From positions 1 to 64,000 of the forward strand of contig JAJOZX010000995.1 in NCBI GenBank assembly GCA_023014485.1: 64,000 nt of DNA, in the 5' to 3' direction. This document shows, in pieces, positions 54,277 through 63,977 of the stretch. The position numbers were made by a program, and so were the translations under genes. The notes under the pieces are model-generated. The model searched no databases. It worked only from the letters and a program-made list of their open reading frames with translations, and was not told where the DNA came from. How positions within the stretch are numbered: the stretch's first letter is position 1; every line of letters starts with the position of its first letter. This stretch comes from Bathynomus jamesi. Taxonomy: Eukaryota; Arthropoda; Malacostraca; Isopoda; Cirolanidae.

Positions 54277-54632
54277 TGGATAGAAAGCCTTTCACCGTCT
54301 ATCGAGGGATGCGATACCAGCGCGGTAGTGGACTTGGATCCATTTTTTCATCCATACTACGTACGGCTGTTCCTTTGCTGAAGAGGGGTGCCAGATACCT
54401 TGGAAGGAAAGCGCTACAATCAGGCCTTAACACTGCAGAAGACATATTGGCCGGGGCTAAACCTAAAGAAGCTCTAAAAAAACATTTAAAGCGTACACGG
54501 AACGAAATCATCAAAGATGCAAAGAGAAAAATGCGTGGTGGCGGAAGAAGAAGAGGGCTCCCCGGAAGAAGAAGGGGTCACGTGGCATTAAACGTAAAAG
54601 GCTATCAAAAAAGAAATGCTGTAAGCGAATGA
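54276..54632 (+). CDS. Maverick pVI-like basic protein, 118 aa
   Basis: ATG overlapping the minor capsid stop. An N-terminal amphipathic part, RGSGLGSIFSSILRTAVPLL, then a Lys/Arg-rich helix (KKHLKRTRNEIIKDAKRKMR) and an RRRGLPGRRRGH tail. Small basic proteins with a GSGLG..F..L...PLL segment between minor and major capsid genes are common in Polintons and are likened to adenovirus core or pVI-type proteins. Uninterrupted. The exact counterpart is uncertain. Confidence 0.7.
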   Translation: MDRKPFTVYRGMRYQRGSGLGSIFSSILRTAVPLLKRGARYLGRKALQSGLNTAEDILAGAKPKEALKKHLKRTRNEIIKDAKRKMRGGGRRRGLPGRRRGHVALNVKGYQKRNAVSE

Positions 54633-54735
54633 AACCTATGGTTGACCACTTTTTTGACTGATATAAGCTAAGGACATTGATCTCATGAATCATAGTTTGT
54701 TTACCACTTGTCGAGAGAGGAGTCACTATTTCGCC

Positions 54736-56036
54736 ATGGCACGCTTCATCCACCCATGTAGTTCACAATGCTGTAAATCGGAGCTGTCCCTTTTTGAGCT
54801 CCCGCCAACCCAAGTTTCTATTGAGCACAGTGACTTTATTACAATTAACCCTTTAAACACAATTAGTTCCCCGAGTGCACCTATAGAATTCGTGATACCC
54901 AGCTCAGGTCCTTACTTTTTTGATCCAAGCTGTGTGCACATGTACGCTAAGCTACGTATAGCCCATTCTGATGGAACGGTCTGCGATGACAAATATGCTG
55001 TATACCCTGAAACAAACTTTCTGCACGCCATATTCAACCAGTGTGACGTATATTTAAATCAGACCAACATATCGGCAGGCACGGGGTACTATCATCTACG
55101 AGCCTATTTGGAAAATGTCCTCAACTTTTCCAAAGAAGCGAAGGCTACCTTTTTAAGTGCGGAGGGATATTATCAAACTAAAGATGAAAATAGTATAAAG
55201 GACAAATTTAAAAATTCTAAAAAGAAAATATACGAGTGTTTTGGACGGTTGCACACAGATTTCACTTTCCAGGAGAAGTTGCTTGTGAACGGGGTGGATA
55301 TGAAAATAAAGCTCACCCGCACGAGTCCTGAGATCTGCTTAAATCTGGATGCGAATCAAGAAGAGGGTGCAAAGTCCGTTGTGGTTCACATTATGGACAC
55401 ATACCTCCGCGTACGGCGAGTGAAATTAAGTTCACCAAAACAACTAGAAATTGAGAAAAATTTACTAAACGCTACAGTGAAATATCCTATTAACAGAGTG
55501 CAGATCAAACTATATACGGTTCCTGCAGGGTTGGCATCGAAGCAGATAGAAAACATTGCCCTGGGAAATCTTCCTAAAAGGATATTAATCGGCATGCAGG
55601 ACCACGCTTCGGTGAATGGAAAATATAAAAGAGTGCCTTTAAATTCGAGAATTTCGGACTTAAAAATATAACTCTATACGTTAATGGCACTGCTTTGGGT
55701 GGAACAATGGGTACGGACTATTCATCAGACGCTGTGTTACCTCTTTGTGCCAGAGCCTATAGTAATCTGACCCATATTGCAGGTGATTGTGATGAGCTTG
55801 GTAATGGGGTAACGCAGGAAGAATTCATTGATCAATTTAACCTTTACCCGTTTGACATTACACCTGACTTATCTGCTAGCGTAAATACCCATTTAACCCC
55901 ACAGCAGAGCGGAAACATCTCAGTGCGGCTGGAATTCGCCAAGCCTATAGACGCTCCTATTAGTGTACTAGTATATCTCGAATCGCAAGCCCTAATAGAA
56001 GTAGATAGATTTAGAAGCGTTATCACTGACTTTTAA
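54736..56036 (+). pseudogene. Maverick major capsid protein (double jelly-roll), frameshifted
   Basis: Hexon-like capsid protein. I choose the ATG at 54736 (GCCATGG context, MARFIHPCSSQCCKSELSLF), since the upstream ATG at 54685 adds an unusual leader. The segment FELPPTQVSIEHSDFITINP is the typical N-terminus. The first open frame closes at 55671, but the frame is lost near 55645 and the second jelly-roll end continues to the TAA at 56034-56036 (FDITPDLSASVNTHLTPQQS, VRLEFAKPIDAPI). About 430 codons, a normal length. One break; the remainder is well kept. Confidence 0.88.
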
Positions 56037-56037
56037 A

Positions 56038-56520
56038 ATGGATGCTAATACACTTCAGAAAGTAATGGAGCGAGTCACACGTTCCAAATTTATCGGCGTG
56101 TTTGCGAAGAATGAAACATTGAGTTTGCCAAGTACGCGAGAATGCGGTAGTCTTATTGTGAACACAGACATCATCGGTAATGAAGGGATTCACTGGATCG
56201 CTGTCTATTTTAAAAATAGACAGCGCCTGTACTATTTTGATTCACTCGGTACTCAACCCTGGAGTGACCCTATTATTGTAAAATTTCTCGCTCAGTTACA
56301 TATTCCCGAAGTTGTGTGGACCCCATTTCGCATGCAAGGATATTTTACTAATGTTTGCGGAATGTACTGCGTCTCATTTCTCATGCATATGTCAAATGAT
56401 AAAGAATTTATAAATTTTTTAAATTTATTTGACCCGTGTCACACTCGCCGAAACGATGAAATGGTATGCAGACAGATAAAAAACCGTTTTCCAATTGTAC
56501 GTACTCGTTGTATATTATAA
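56038..56520 (+). CDS. Maverick adenain-like cysteine protease, 160 aa
   Basis: Capsid-maturation protease of the Ulp1/adenain (C5/C48) fold. ATG one base after the capsid stop. Catalytic residues are all in place: His in GNEGIHWIAVYF (near 56190), Asp in LYYFDSLG (near 56235), Gln in RMQGYFTNVCG and Cys in NVCGMYCVSFL (near 56360). Length is normal for Polinton proteases. Uninterrupted, in contrast to the capsid and polymerase genes. It is the last gene of the plus-strand virion block. Confidence 0.92.
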   Translation: MDANTLQKVMERVTRSKFIGVFAKNETLSLPSTRECGSLIVNTDIIGNEGIHWIAVYFKNRQRLYYFDSLGTQPWSDPIIVKFLAQLHIPEVVWTPFRMQGYFTNVCGMYCVSFLMHMSNDKEFINFLNLFDPCHTRRNDEMVCRQIKNRFPIVRTRCIL

Positions 56521-56653
56521 TGTTTTTTGTTCGTATATTTGTAACGATATATTCTGTAGTGTTTATTGTACTGATTTCTTTCATTTAATAAATTTATGAA
56601 AATATATTGTCTTCTTATCCCAAAAAGATCGAAAAACACTTACATTATTTCGG

Positions 56654-57609
56654 TGTGACATTGTTGACTGATCAGTATATCCTCCCTATTCCGAGATTCT
56701 TCAAAAGATTGTATAACACGTGTCAAATCCTCATCGGACCTTAAAGGAATAATGCTTTTAAAACATATACAGAGTATACAGACAGATCCCCATTATGTGA
56801 AGATATCTTTGGTTCGAGGAATGAATGCCATAAAAATTTCGATTTTAGCATAATGGGGATAACCAAATAACATTGATTGACATTTTTGGCGAGTATCTAT
56901 TTGACGAGATACTACAACTCTCCATATATAAAAACTAATTATAGACACTTACATTTCTATGGTAGTCCCTTGCGTCGGTTGTAAGGAGCGTCACTGCAAA
57001 TATCTTCTACGGTTTGCGTTGAAAATAATTCGCCACGGTCAATCGCATTGAAAAGACTAATTGCGGTTAATGCTGCAGTATCACGTTCTTCATACAATTC
57101 CGGGGAGACGTACAGGTCCATGGTGGAGGATGGTGACATTGTTGACTGTTCAGTATATCCCCCGTATTCCGAGATTCTTCAAAAGATTGTATAACACGTG
57201 TCAAATCCTCATCGGACCTTAAAGGAATAATGCTTTTAAAACATATACAGAGTATACAGACAGATCCCCATTATGTGAAGATATCTTTGGTTCGAGGATT
57301 GAATGCCATAAAAATTTCGATTTTAGCATAATGGGGTAACAAAATAACATTGATTGACATTTTTGGCGAGTATCTATTTGACGAGATACTACACCCCATC
57401 CATATATAAATTCTAATTATAGACACTTACATTTCTATGGTAGTCCCTTGCGTCGGATTGTAAGGAGCGTCACTGCACATGTCTTCTACGGTTTGCGTTG
57501 TAAATAATTCATCACGGTCAACCGCATTAAAAAGGCTAATTGTCGTTAATGCTGCAGTATCACTCTCTTCATACAAGTCTGGGGAGACGTACAGGTCCAT
57601 GGTGGAGGG
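56654..57609 (-). CDS. Candidate small spliced Maverick gene, tandemly duplicated
   Basis: A 478-bp unit occurs twice in tandem (56654-57131, 57132-57609). On the minus strand each unit opens MDLYVSPELYEERDTAALTA near its right end (57600 and 57122) and reads about 55 codons to a GAAATGTAAGTG site, a strong splice-donor match. Some 240 bp on, a TTATTCCTTTAAG acceptor-like site precedes a second open stretch, SDEDLTRVIQSFEESRNRED. The left copy has lost one base in the first exon (CAACCG against CAATCCG). Splicing is inferred from consensus only. Function unknown; the acidic, small product could be regulatory. Confidence 0.4.
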
Positions 57610-58004
57610 AATGATTATTCACTGACGCGAAAATAGCTACTGTTACTCCAAACTGAAAATATCCCCTTTTATAGCACAATCGCCAAGCTCCGCCCCAAAA
57701 GACCAGATGTTCGTAGTGATTGGCTGCCGATGTAGCTGGGTGGAGCTATGACGTGTACCAATCCGCTATAACGGGACCGGACGAGTAACATATATATATT
57801 TTCACCAATAGATTTAATGCTCGTATTCTCCTTTGAAAATTATTTGGTGATTCGTATAGAACTTTTGATACTGATTCCAAATATGGTTTCAGAATTTTTC
57901 TATCACCCATAGTTTTCGAGAAAATATTTACTCAGATTTTCCCGCATCATTAGTCACTAATGTAATCGAGAGGAATTATATTTTAAAAGAACATTCGGTT
58001 TCAA
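57610..58004. other. Non-coding Maverick DNA
   Basis: AT-rich sequence without ORFs. May contain the promoter for the minus-strand candidate gene ending at 57609; no clear element seen. Confidence 0.4.
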
Positions 58005-58395
58005 CGTTAAACTGTGGGTCTAAGGTGGGGTGAAAACCTTTCCAATTGCGCTAGGGGACAATTATTTGGTGTTTCATTTTGGCACTGAGTCAGGTTTCAG
58101 AATTTTCTAATGTTAAACTGTGGGTCTAAGGTGGGGTGAAAACCTTTCCAATTGCGCTAGGGGACAATTATTTGGTGTTTCATTTTGGCACTGAGTCAGG
58201 TTTCAGAATTTTCTAATGTTAAACTGTGGGTCTAAGGTGGGGTGAAAACCTTTCCAATTGCGCTAGGGGACAATTATTTGGTGTTTCATTTTGGCACTGA
58301 GTCAGGTTTCAGAATTTTCTAATGTTAAACTGTGGGTCTAAGGTGGGGTGAAAACCTTTCCAATTGCGCTAGGGGACAATTATTTGGTGTTTCTT
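58005..58395 (+). repeat. 106-bp tandem satellite in the Maverick, about 3.7 units
   Basis: The word GTTAAACTGTGGGTCTAAGG recurs at 58006, 58112, 58218 and 58324, exactly 106 bp apart, and units are nearly identical. The last unit is cut off where the inverted duplicate of left-end sequence begins near 58400. Confidence 0.92.
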
Positions 58396-58401
58396 ATAAA
58401 A

Positions 58402-58833
58402 CTTTGGTACAAAGCAATTGATCGGTACAAGGCTGAGCTCACCTACACCGTTCACCCTGAAGAACTATTTCTTTATATAACGCGCAGTTGTCGTAACGAT
58501 TTAGAAGATTATTTCAATTGCCGCTATGTTGAGTGAGTTCACGATTGAAAAGCTCGAGTCGGTAGAAATAAACCCTCGATTGGAAAAGCGTGTTTATAAA
58601 CTTGTGTTTAATAATGTAGCTAACGATGAACTCTTTGTGCGTGCTTTTGATTGTATTCTAGACGTATTTAAAGATGACTTACCAACCGGTTGTAAAGTGG
58701 GAACAAAAATAGTACTGAACGATATGAAAGCCCTTCATATCGAGTACAGGTTACCCTATACTTTAAGCGGTGAAATATTATTAAGCCGCATATACTGCGT
58801 AATGCAGAGCAATAATGATGTAATTGTAAACTC
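58402..58833 (+). pseudogene. Inverted duplicate of Maverick left-end genes
   Basis: Near-identical inverse copy of 44328-44757. It contains the last 40 codons of the 237-aa gene (LWYKAIDRYKAELTYTVHPE) and most of the 114-aa gene (ATG at 58526). The copy ends in the CTCG word, after which unrelated sequence and (TC)n follow. Very few differences (for instance Asn to Thr, Phe to Leu), so the event is recent relative to the decay of other genes. Confidence 0.9.
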
Positions 58834-58857
58834 GTACAAGCATATCCCGTTATTTGA

Positions 58858-58860
<3 letters not shown>

Positions 58861-58955
<95 letters not shown>

Positions 58956-59111
58956 GTGGGCATATCTAAGAAATGGAGTCGAGAGAGGTTTTGTTCAAGC
59001 TGTCTGTGAGAAAGGTCTTTTACGGTCAGAAAAAAATCGCCTCTGGCAATAGGTGAACCGATTTGAACAGATTCTCGGAAATGTGTGTGTCGTAAATTTT
59101 CATCGATACAA

Positions 59112-59175
<64 letters not shown>
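58861..59175. repeat. (TC)n and (TA)n microsatellites
   Basis: (TC)n at 58864-58908 and (TA)n at 58909-58951 and 59117-59175. Between them lies about 160 bp of plain sequence. ORFs here are low-complexity artefacts. Confidence 0.85.
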
Positions 59176-59176
<1 letters not shown>

Positions 59177-59401
59177 GGGTTTGGGGAATGACGATCGTCG
59201 AATTGTTTCATAAATTTTCATTTCCGTTCGTTTTTCTCCACTGATATTCGAATGTTTATAATGAAAATTGAGTGTGTATTTATTTGATAAACAGAAGGAT
59301 TCACGTCAGACCATTACTTCGGTCTTATATAATTATTTTAGGATTTATTTCTTGTAATACTTGTGTTACCTTATTTCTATACAATAATGTCTTGAAGTGG
59401 T

Positions 59402-59517
59402 ATTGGATATGGGGAAGGAAATTATAAGCCGTGCTTTCAGAACATGTTAAAAGAGTTTAATATCAGCTATTACACAACCAATTCTATACATAAGGCTTCT
59501 TTAGCTGAAAGAGTTCA
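59402..59517 (+). pseudogene. Stray fragment of the Maverick integrase
   Basis: About 115 bp matching 52777-52896 of the integrase gene: GATATGGGGAAGGAA, CAGAACATGTT, TTTAATATCAGCTATTACAC and GCTTCTTTAGCTGAAAGAGT. It spans the second catalytic D to the E region with two small deletions. It ends at (TA)n. Same orientation as the parent gene. Confidence 0.85.
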
Positions 59518-59523
59518 GATATA

Positions 59524-59566
<43 letters not shown>

Positions 59567-59575
59567 TAAGCTGCT

Positions 59576-59749
59576 TAAAAGACTGTATATACATAATTAT
59601 AGTAAACGAAATAAACTAGTTAACCATAAAATTAATTATTTTCTATTATGACGTTTTCGAAGGTAAACTATGTTATTTGTTTCTTTAAGTTCAATGAAGT
59701 TAATGTTAAATTTGCTTCTAAACTAAAATTAAATGTTATAAAATAAATA

Positions 59750-59780
<31 letters not shown>

Positions 59781-59795
59781 TAACATAAGAAAAGA

Positions 59796-59843
<48 letters not shown>

Positions 59844-60160
59844 ATAATATATATCTAGCAATCCGATCATTGCAAAAAAAAAAACTGGAAAGGTATGCAA
59901 TTAATAAAGGTGTATTTAAACAGAATTTAATTGGAATAACTATCGTCATATTGTTACACAATGGATGATTAATATTTCTGGAATACATGGCGCTATCTGA
60001 TGGTGCGATCTGGCACATCAGCACCCGATTACATGGCTTGATGTGACAACTCAGCGTCTGCATACATGGTGCGATCTGACAACTCAGCAACTGAACACAT
60101 TGCGCTATCTGGCAATTCAGCCAGAATAGAGGCTTATAAAAGACCGCGAAGTTGGTGAAA
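59576..60160. other. AT-rich right-end DNA with degenerate ACATGG/GCGATCTG repeats
   Basis: No gene. At 59995-60120 phrases such as TGGTGCGATCTG, ACAACTCAGC and ATTGCGCTATCTGGCAA recur four times at about 30-60 bp spacing. (TA)n at 59752-59776 and 59796-59840. Confidence 0.5.
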
Positions 60161-60420
60161 GACTCATTCCACCTCGGCTCCCAGCCGAGGAAGGACCTCT
60201 GGTCCTTCTCTTTCAGGCCCTTTGGTAAAACCCCTTAGTGGCCTCTTAGGTTAGGAAAACGAAAATAACTTGGGGGAGAACTCCTCTCTCTCTCTCTCCT
60301 TCAGGTCTCTCTCTCTCTCTCCTACAGGCGTCTCTCTCTCTCTCCTACAGGCGTCTCTCTCTTCTTCAGGTGTCTCTCTCTCCTTCAGGTGTACCCCTCC
60401 CCCCTTGGCTCAGTCAACTG
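60160..60420 (+). repeat. Pyrimidine-rich minisatellite near the Maverick right end
   Basis: Units of the form (CTCT)n-CCTACAGGCG or CCTTCAGGTG repeat five times (60280-60395). Each unit looks like a polypyrimidine tract ending in CAGG, the shape of a 3' splice site. Confidence 0.7.
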
Positions 60421-60429
60421 GCTGATTCA

Positions 60430-60773
60430 GCCAACTGGCTGATTCTGGCTGATTAGGAGCCTATAAAACAACGCCTACTCGGCTGAAGTCTTAATGTGCA
60501 CTTGGCTCCTGCCAGGTGAACACCTCTCCTCCTTTCTCTCCTCCTTTCTCTCTGGCCCTTTGGGGGGAATAGCTTGGGGGAGGCCTCCAAGTTGCATGCC
60601 CCTTGCAACCTAGGTTGGCAACAAAGGCCAGTACTCTTTTTTTTTTTTTCTTTTTTTCTTTTGTTTATTTCTTTGCAACCCCCACCCCCTTTGCAACAAC
60701 CCCCACCCCCTTTGCAACATTACATAATAACCTGCAACATTCTTGCACTCTCCCCTTTTTCGGCTATACTACT
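60430..60773 (-). repeat. Maverick right terminal inverted repeat
   Basis: Inverse of the left repeat: GCCTACTCGGCTGAAGTCTT, CACTTGGCTCCTGCCAGGTG, TTGCAACATTACATAATAAC and CTTGCACTCTCCCC, ending CGGCTATACTACT. A T-rich segment near 60637-60670 is missing at left. Confidence 0.9.
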
Positions 60774-61045
60774 CGTGAGATCCATAATAAAGAATGGGTT
60801 TTTATTATCATAAGTAAATTGTCTTTTTTTTTCTTGTAAATTTCTAGACATATATTTTTTTTGTGAAATTCACTTAACTGTATATGTAAATTTCATAAAT
60901 TACATAAACAAACTGCAATGTGCATAAATTGTGTTTTATTACCATTTGCCTTATATCATTAAAATTTTACCTGTTGGTCAAGGTTCCGTGATTTTTTTTT
61001 TTTTAAATAAAGGTTCCGTGGCTTCAAAAAGTTTGAAAAACTGTG

Positions 61046-61737
61046 GTATAGATAACACAAGGATAAATAACTTAGTTTATGCCGATGATATGGTGTTAAT
61101 AAGTTCCTCTGTTAAAGGTCTGGATCGGCGACTAAAAGTCTGCGAAGTGTATTCGCAGAAACATGATATTCTTTTTAATGTTACATAAACTAAGGTTGTG
61201 CAATTTCATCCTAAAAGTTGTAATCAGCCAGCTGATATTAGGTTTAAAATGAGAGGTGAAGTAATTTAGGAAGTACATGAGTTTAAGTATTTGGGTCAAA
61301 CTATCACCAGCTCCTTGAGTGATGACTCAGATATAAGAAAACAATCTCGAAGCCTTTGTGCTAAAGCGAATATGACTATAAGGAACTTCCGGTTCTGTAC
61401 AAGTGAAGCTAAAGACACTCTCTTTCGTACTTTCTGCAGTAGTATATACGGACAGCAACTCTGGGTGAATTATAAAAAAGGTTCTGGCAGAACTCTAAAT
61501 TTGCTGTACAACAGGTCTTTTAGACTCTTACGCAAATTACCCTCAAGATGCTCAGCTTCGCATATGTTTGCTACCCGCAATGTTCCGAGCTTTCCGGAGG
61601 TAACAAAACGTGCTCAATACAGTCTAATGCAAAGAATTAAAAAATCAACCAACCCGATTATCCAAGCTATCCATGAGTTCTGCCGTTTATCTTCTAAGCT
61701 ATGGACTTCTTGGTACGAAAACGTCTGTCTGTAGCTC
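61046..61737 (+). pseudogene. LINE D RT, right piece with catalytic YADD
   Basis: Reads on from the left piece at 33028: NTRINNLVYADDMVLISSSV (catalytic YADD near 61080), KGLDRRLKVC, then stops at 61186 and 61267, and FKYLGQTITSSLSDDSDIRK (61285). A C-terminal part follows with AKANMTIRNFRFCTSEAKDT and LLRKLPSRCSASHMF. The tail reaches about 61860 before (TA)n. Two in-frame stops make it inactive. The clade is not clear to me. Confidence 0.8.
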
Positions 61738-61874
61738 TACTTAACTTCGACATTACTGTATTATTTCTAATCAACTGTATATATTTCCATCCTTAGTATG
61801 TGAACTGTCATTGTATTAATAATATGTGTCATATGGGCTATAGTCTGCCACTAAACCTTTTCATTTTTATTTTC

Positions 61875-61929
<55 letters not shown>

Positions 61930-62562
61930 TTTTGTTACTTTTGTTGGCTTCAAACAATGGTTCCAAACAATTTACTGTTAAAAAATAATTTACACACACA
62001 AGAAGAGCGATGCATTTCGGTTCTGAATAACAAACAAATGGAAAAATTCGCAAAAAAGGTGATTTACTTCGCATGTGTGCATATTTATCTGTATTTGATT
62101 CTTTAACCCAAGACGCCGATTTCTCGTCATTACAAAAGAGAGTGTTCCATGGCAAACTGCCAAAATTATCCTGTTTCGTTAGTGTTGTAAATTTGCTCGG
62201 CAGCAAGGTCGTTTTACGTTACCAGCCGGACAAAATCTTCGACATACTACTTTTCGGCAGCCTTCTAGTTAGCTGACAACTTTTCACCACTCTCTTTGAG
62301 GTGACAGATATCATGGAGATTCTTAAATTTTTGCTACCATCCAGTAGAGTAATCGCAGTCAACTTTGATTTTCATTTCAGTGATAGTCCTTGGCCTTCTC
62401 CATCAACATCGACCCAGACACATGTACATGTTGGCATGGACGCTGCCGAGACCACTCGTACAAAACGTTGTCCAAATCAGTGCTTTGTGAGAAGCCATGA
62501 TTTTTTTTGGGGTATAATGGGCGTTTCCGTTATCCTTTCCGGATAAGAGAGGTTCTACTTAC

Positions 62563-62602
<40 letters not shown>
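61738..62602. other. No gene supported; (TA)n at 61880-61927 and 62569-62602
   Basis: Short frames of 60-120 codons occur on both strands (for example 62073-62276 and 62301-62546), but none has a motif, codon bias or neighbour that would support it. Confidence 0.45.
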
Positions 62603-62605
<3 letters not shown>

Positions 62606-63977
62606 GGTGGGCGGAAAGTAGCTCCCTAATTTAAATTACATATAAATTATGTATAAATTGTGATTGTATTGTTATATTGTTATGGTGTGTTCTCTAAAGT
62701 GGTACAATTGTAACGGTAATCTTTTTTTCTCTAAAGTGTTCTCTTTGTGTTCTCTAAAGTGGTACAATTGTAACGTTCATTTTTTTTTTTCATTTCAGAT
62801 TGAAGGGTAACATGGCTGAGCGTTTAACACTGCAGGAGCGTGCCCAGTTGGCGGCACGGTACGAAGTTTGGCAATCTGTCGTTCGAGTTCAAAGATGGTG
62901 GCGGGCCATTCACGGACCACGTGCCCAAGTGGACCCGAAAACAATCAAGAACTGCCACTCGAAGCTCATGACCACTGGGTCTGTGGCAGATGTTCGAAGA
63001 TGTGGTCGCCCTTCGACATCCAGGGCCCAGGAGACGGTGCAGGCAGTTCAGGAAATGTTCGCACGGAGTCCACGAAAGTCAACTCGCCAGGCAGCTCGGG
63101 AAAGTGGACTCTCCCGCTACTCAGTGCGAACTGTGCTGAAGAAGGAGCTGAACTGGCGTGCGTGGAAGCCGCATTACTGCCAATCTCTCTCGGACGAGGA
63201 CTGCAACATTCGCATGGAGTTCGGGGAAATCATGCTGGCTTGGCATGAAGACTGGCCCCATCTCTTCCGCAACATCCTCTGGAGCGACGAGGCGGTGTTC
63301 CACGTCGGAGGCTTTGTCAACCGCCACAATTGCCACTACTGGGCAGGAGAGGATCCCATGGTTACCGCTGAAAAACGGCAGAATCGGTTCAGTGTAACGG
63401 TGTGGTGTGGTATGACCTCAGATCAGGTTGTGGGCCCGTTCCTTCTGCGCAACACCATGAATGCTGAGCGGTACCTTGCTATGTTGCGAAACGAGGTCTG
63501 GCCGGTTGTCAGCACATAGGGAACATCGACGATCTGATATTTATGCAAGATGGCGCCCCTCCGCACTTCGCTCTTGTTGTCCGTGAGTGGCTGGATGCCC
63601 ACTTCCCTGGGCGTTGGATGGGTCGTCATGGTCCACATCAATGGCCAGCCAGGAGCCCCGACTTGACACCGTGCGACTTCTTTCTTTGGGGTGGGTAAAG
63701 GAAGAAGTCTACCGCACCAAACCGAGGACATTGGAAGAACTGGAGGACCGAATTCGGGAAGTCATGTCCTCCATCCCGCCGGAGTTCCTGCTAAAGTCAG
63801 TGGACGCCATTCCTGGGCGGCTCCAGAAGCTGGTGGAAAGAGTTGGAGCCCACATTGAATTTTAGAGAAAACCTACAATGTATGCCTACCTTTTCATATT
63901 ATTTCTTCTGAAATAAATGGATAATATACGTATTTTTTTACCAATCCAAAATAGGGAGCTACTTTCCGCCCACCCTG
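62603..63977 (+). mobile_element. DD41D mariner-like element 2
   Basis: Inverted repeats CAGGGTGGGCGGAAAGTAGC and its complement at the right end (63958-63977), flanked by TA (62601-62602, 63978-63979) inside (TA)n. Length 1,375 bp. A 50-bp segment with CTCTAAAGTGGTACAATTGT is duplicated at 62693-62770. Confidence 0.9.
62812..63865 (+). pseudogene. DD41D transposase 2, two frameshifts
   Basis: Begins MAERLTLQERAQLAARYEVW at an ATG (62812) shortly after a CATTTCAG acceptor-like site. Helix-turn-helix parts (SVVRVQRWWRAIHG; ARESGLSRYSVRTVLKKEL) precede the catalytic core: WSDEAVFHVGG (near 63285), FMQDGAPPHFA (near 63540) and SPDLTPCDFFLWG (near 63655). Forty-one residues lie between the second and third D by my count. 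The frame breaks at a stop near 63517 and again near 63690; the C-terminus (KPRTLEELEDRIREVMSSIP) closes at 63865. Related to the 14.6 kb transposase but clearly a different lineage. Confidence 0.85.

Larger units (their letters stand above)
43413..60773. mobile_element. Maverick/Polinton, complete ends, multiple frameshifts
   Basis: Terminal inverted repeats begin AGTAGTATAGCCG on both sides, starting AG as usual for Polintons. The 6-bp flanks CGTGTG (43407-43412) and CGTGAG (60774-60779) match at five of six. Length 17,361 bp. The left half (44.3-50.6 kb) is on the minus strand, ending in PolB; the right half (50.7-56.5 kb) is on the plus strand: ATPase, two unknowns, integrase, minor capsid, pVI-like, major capsid, protease. 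The set is the adenovirus-like virion toolkit of polintoviruses. Frameshifts in at least five core genes indicate a non-functional copy. Confidence 0.95.
33105..61045. mobile_element. hAT-type element with ends 27.9 kb apart
   Basis: The left end CAGGGGTTTTCAAACTGTG and right end (minus strand CACAGTTTTTCAAACTTTTT) are hAT-like inverted repeats with GGTTCCGTGG words beside both. The flanks GTATAGCT (33097-33104) and GTATAGAT (61046-61053) form an 8-bp duplication with one mismatch, and removing the whole interval joins the LINE D reading frame. No hAT transposase is visible. The interval was filled later by a fold-back, a PLE with its own insertions, an unclassified ORF and the Maverick. Confidence 0.75.

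Noticed and set aside
58005..58395. CRISPR-like regular repeat
   Set aside because: The 106-bp units are contiguous with no unique spacers, and the setting is eukaryotic. It is a tandem satellite.
62073..62546. Two short plus-strand ORFs before the last mariner element
   Set aside because: No motif, no homologous copy in the window and no coding signal. Length is expected by chance.
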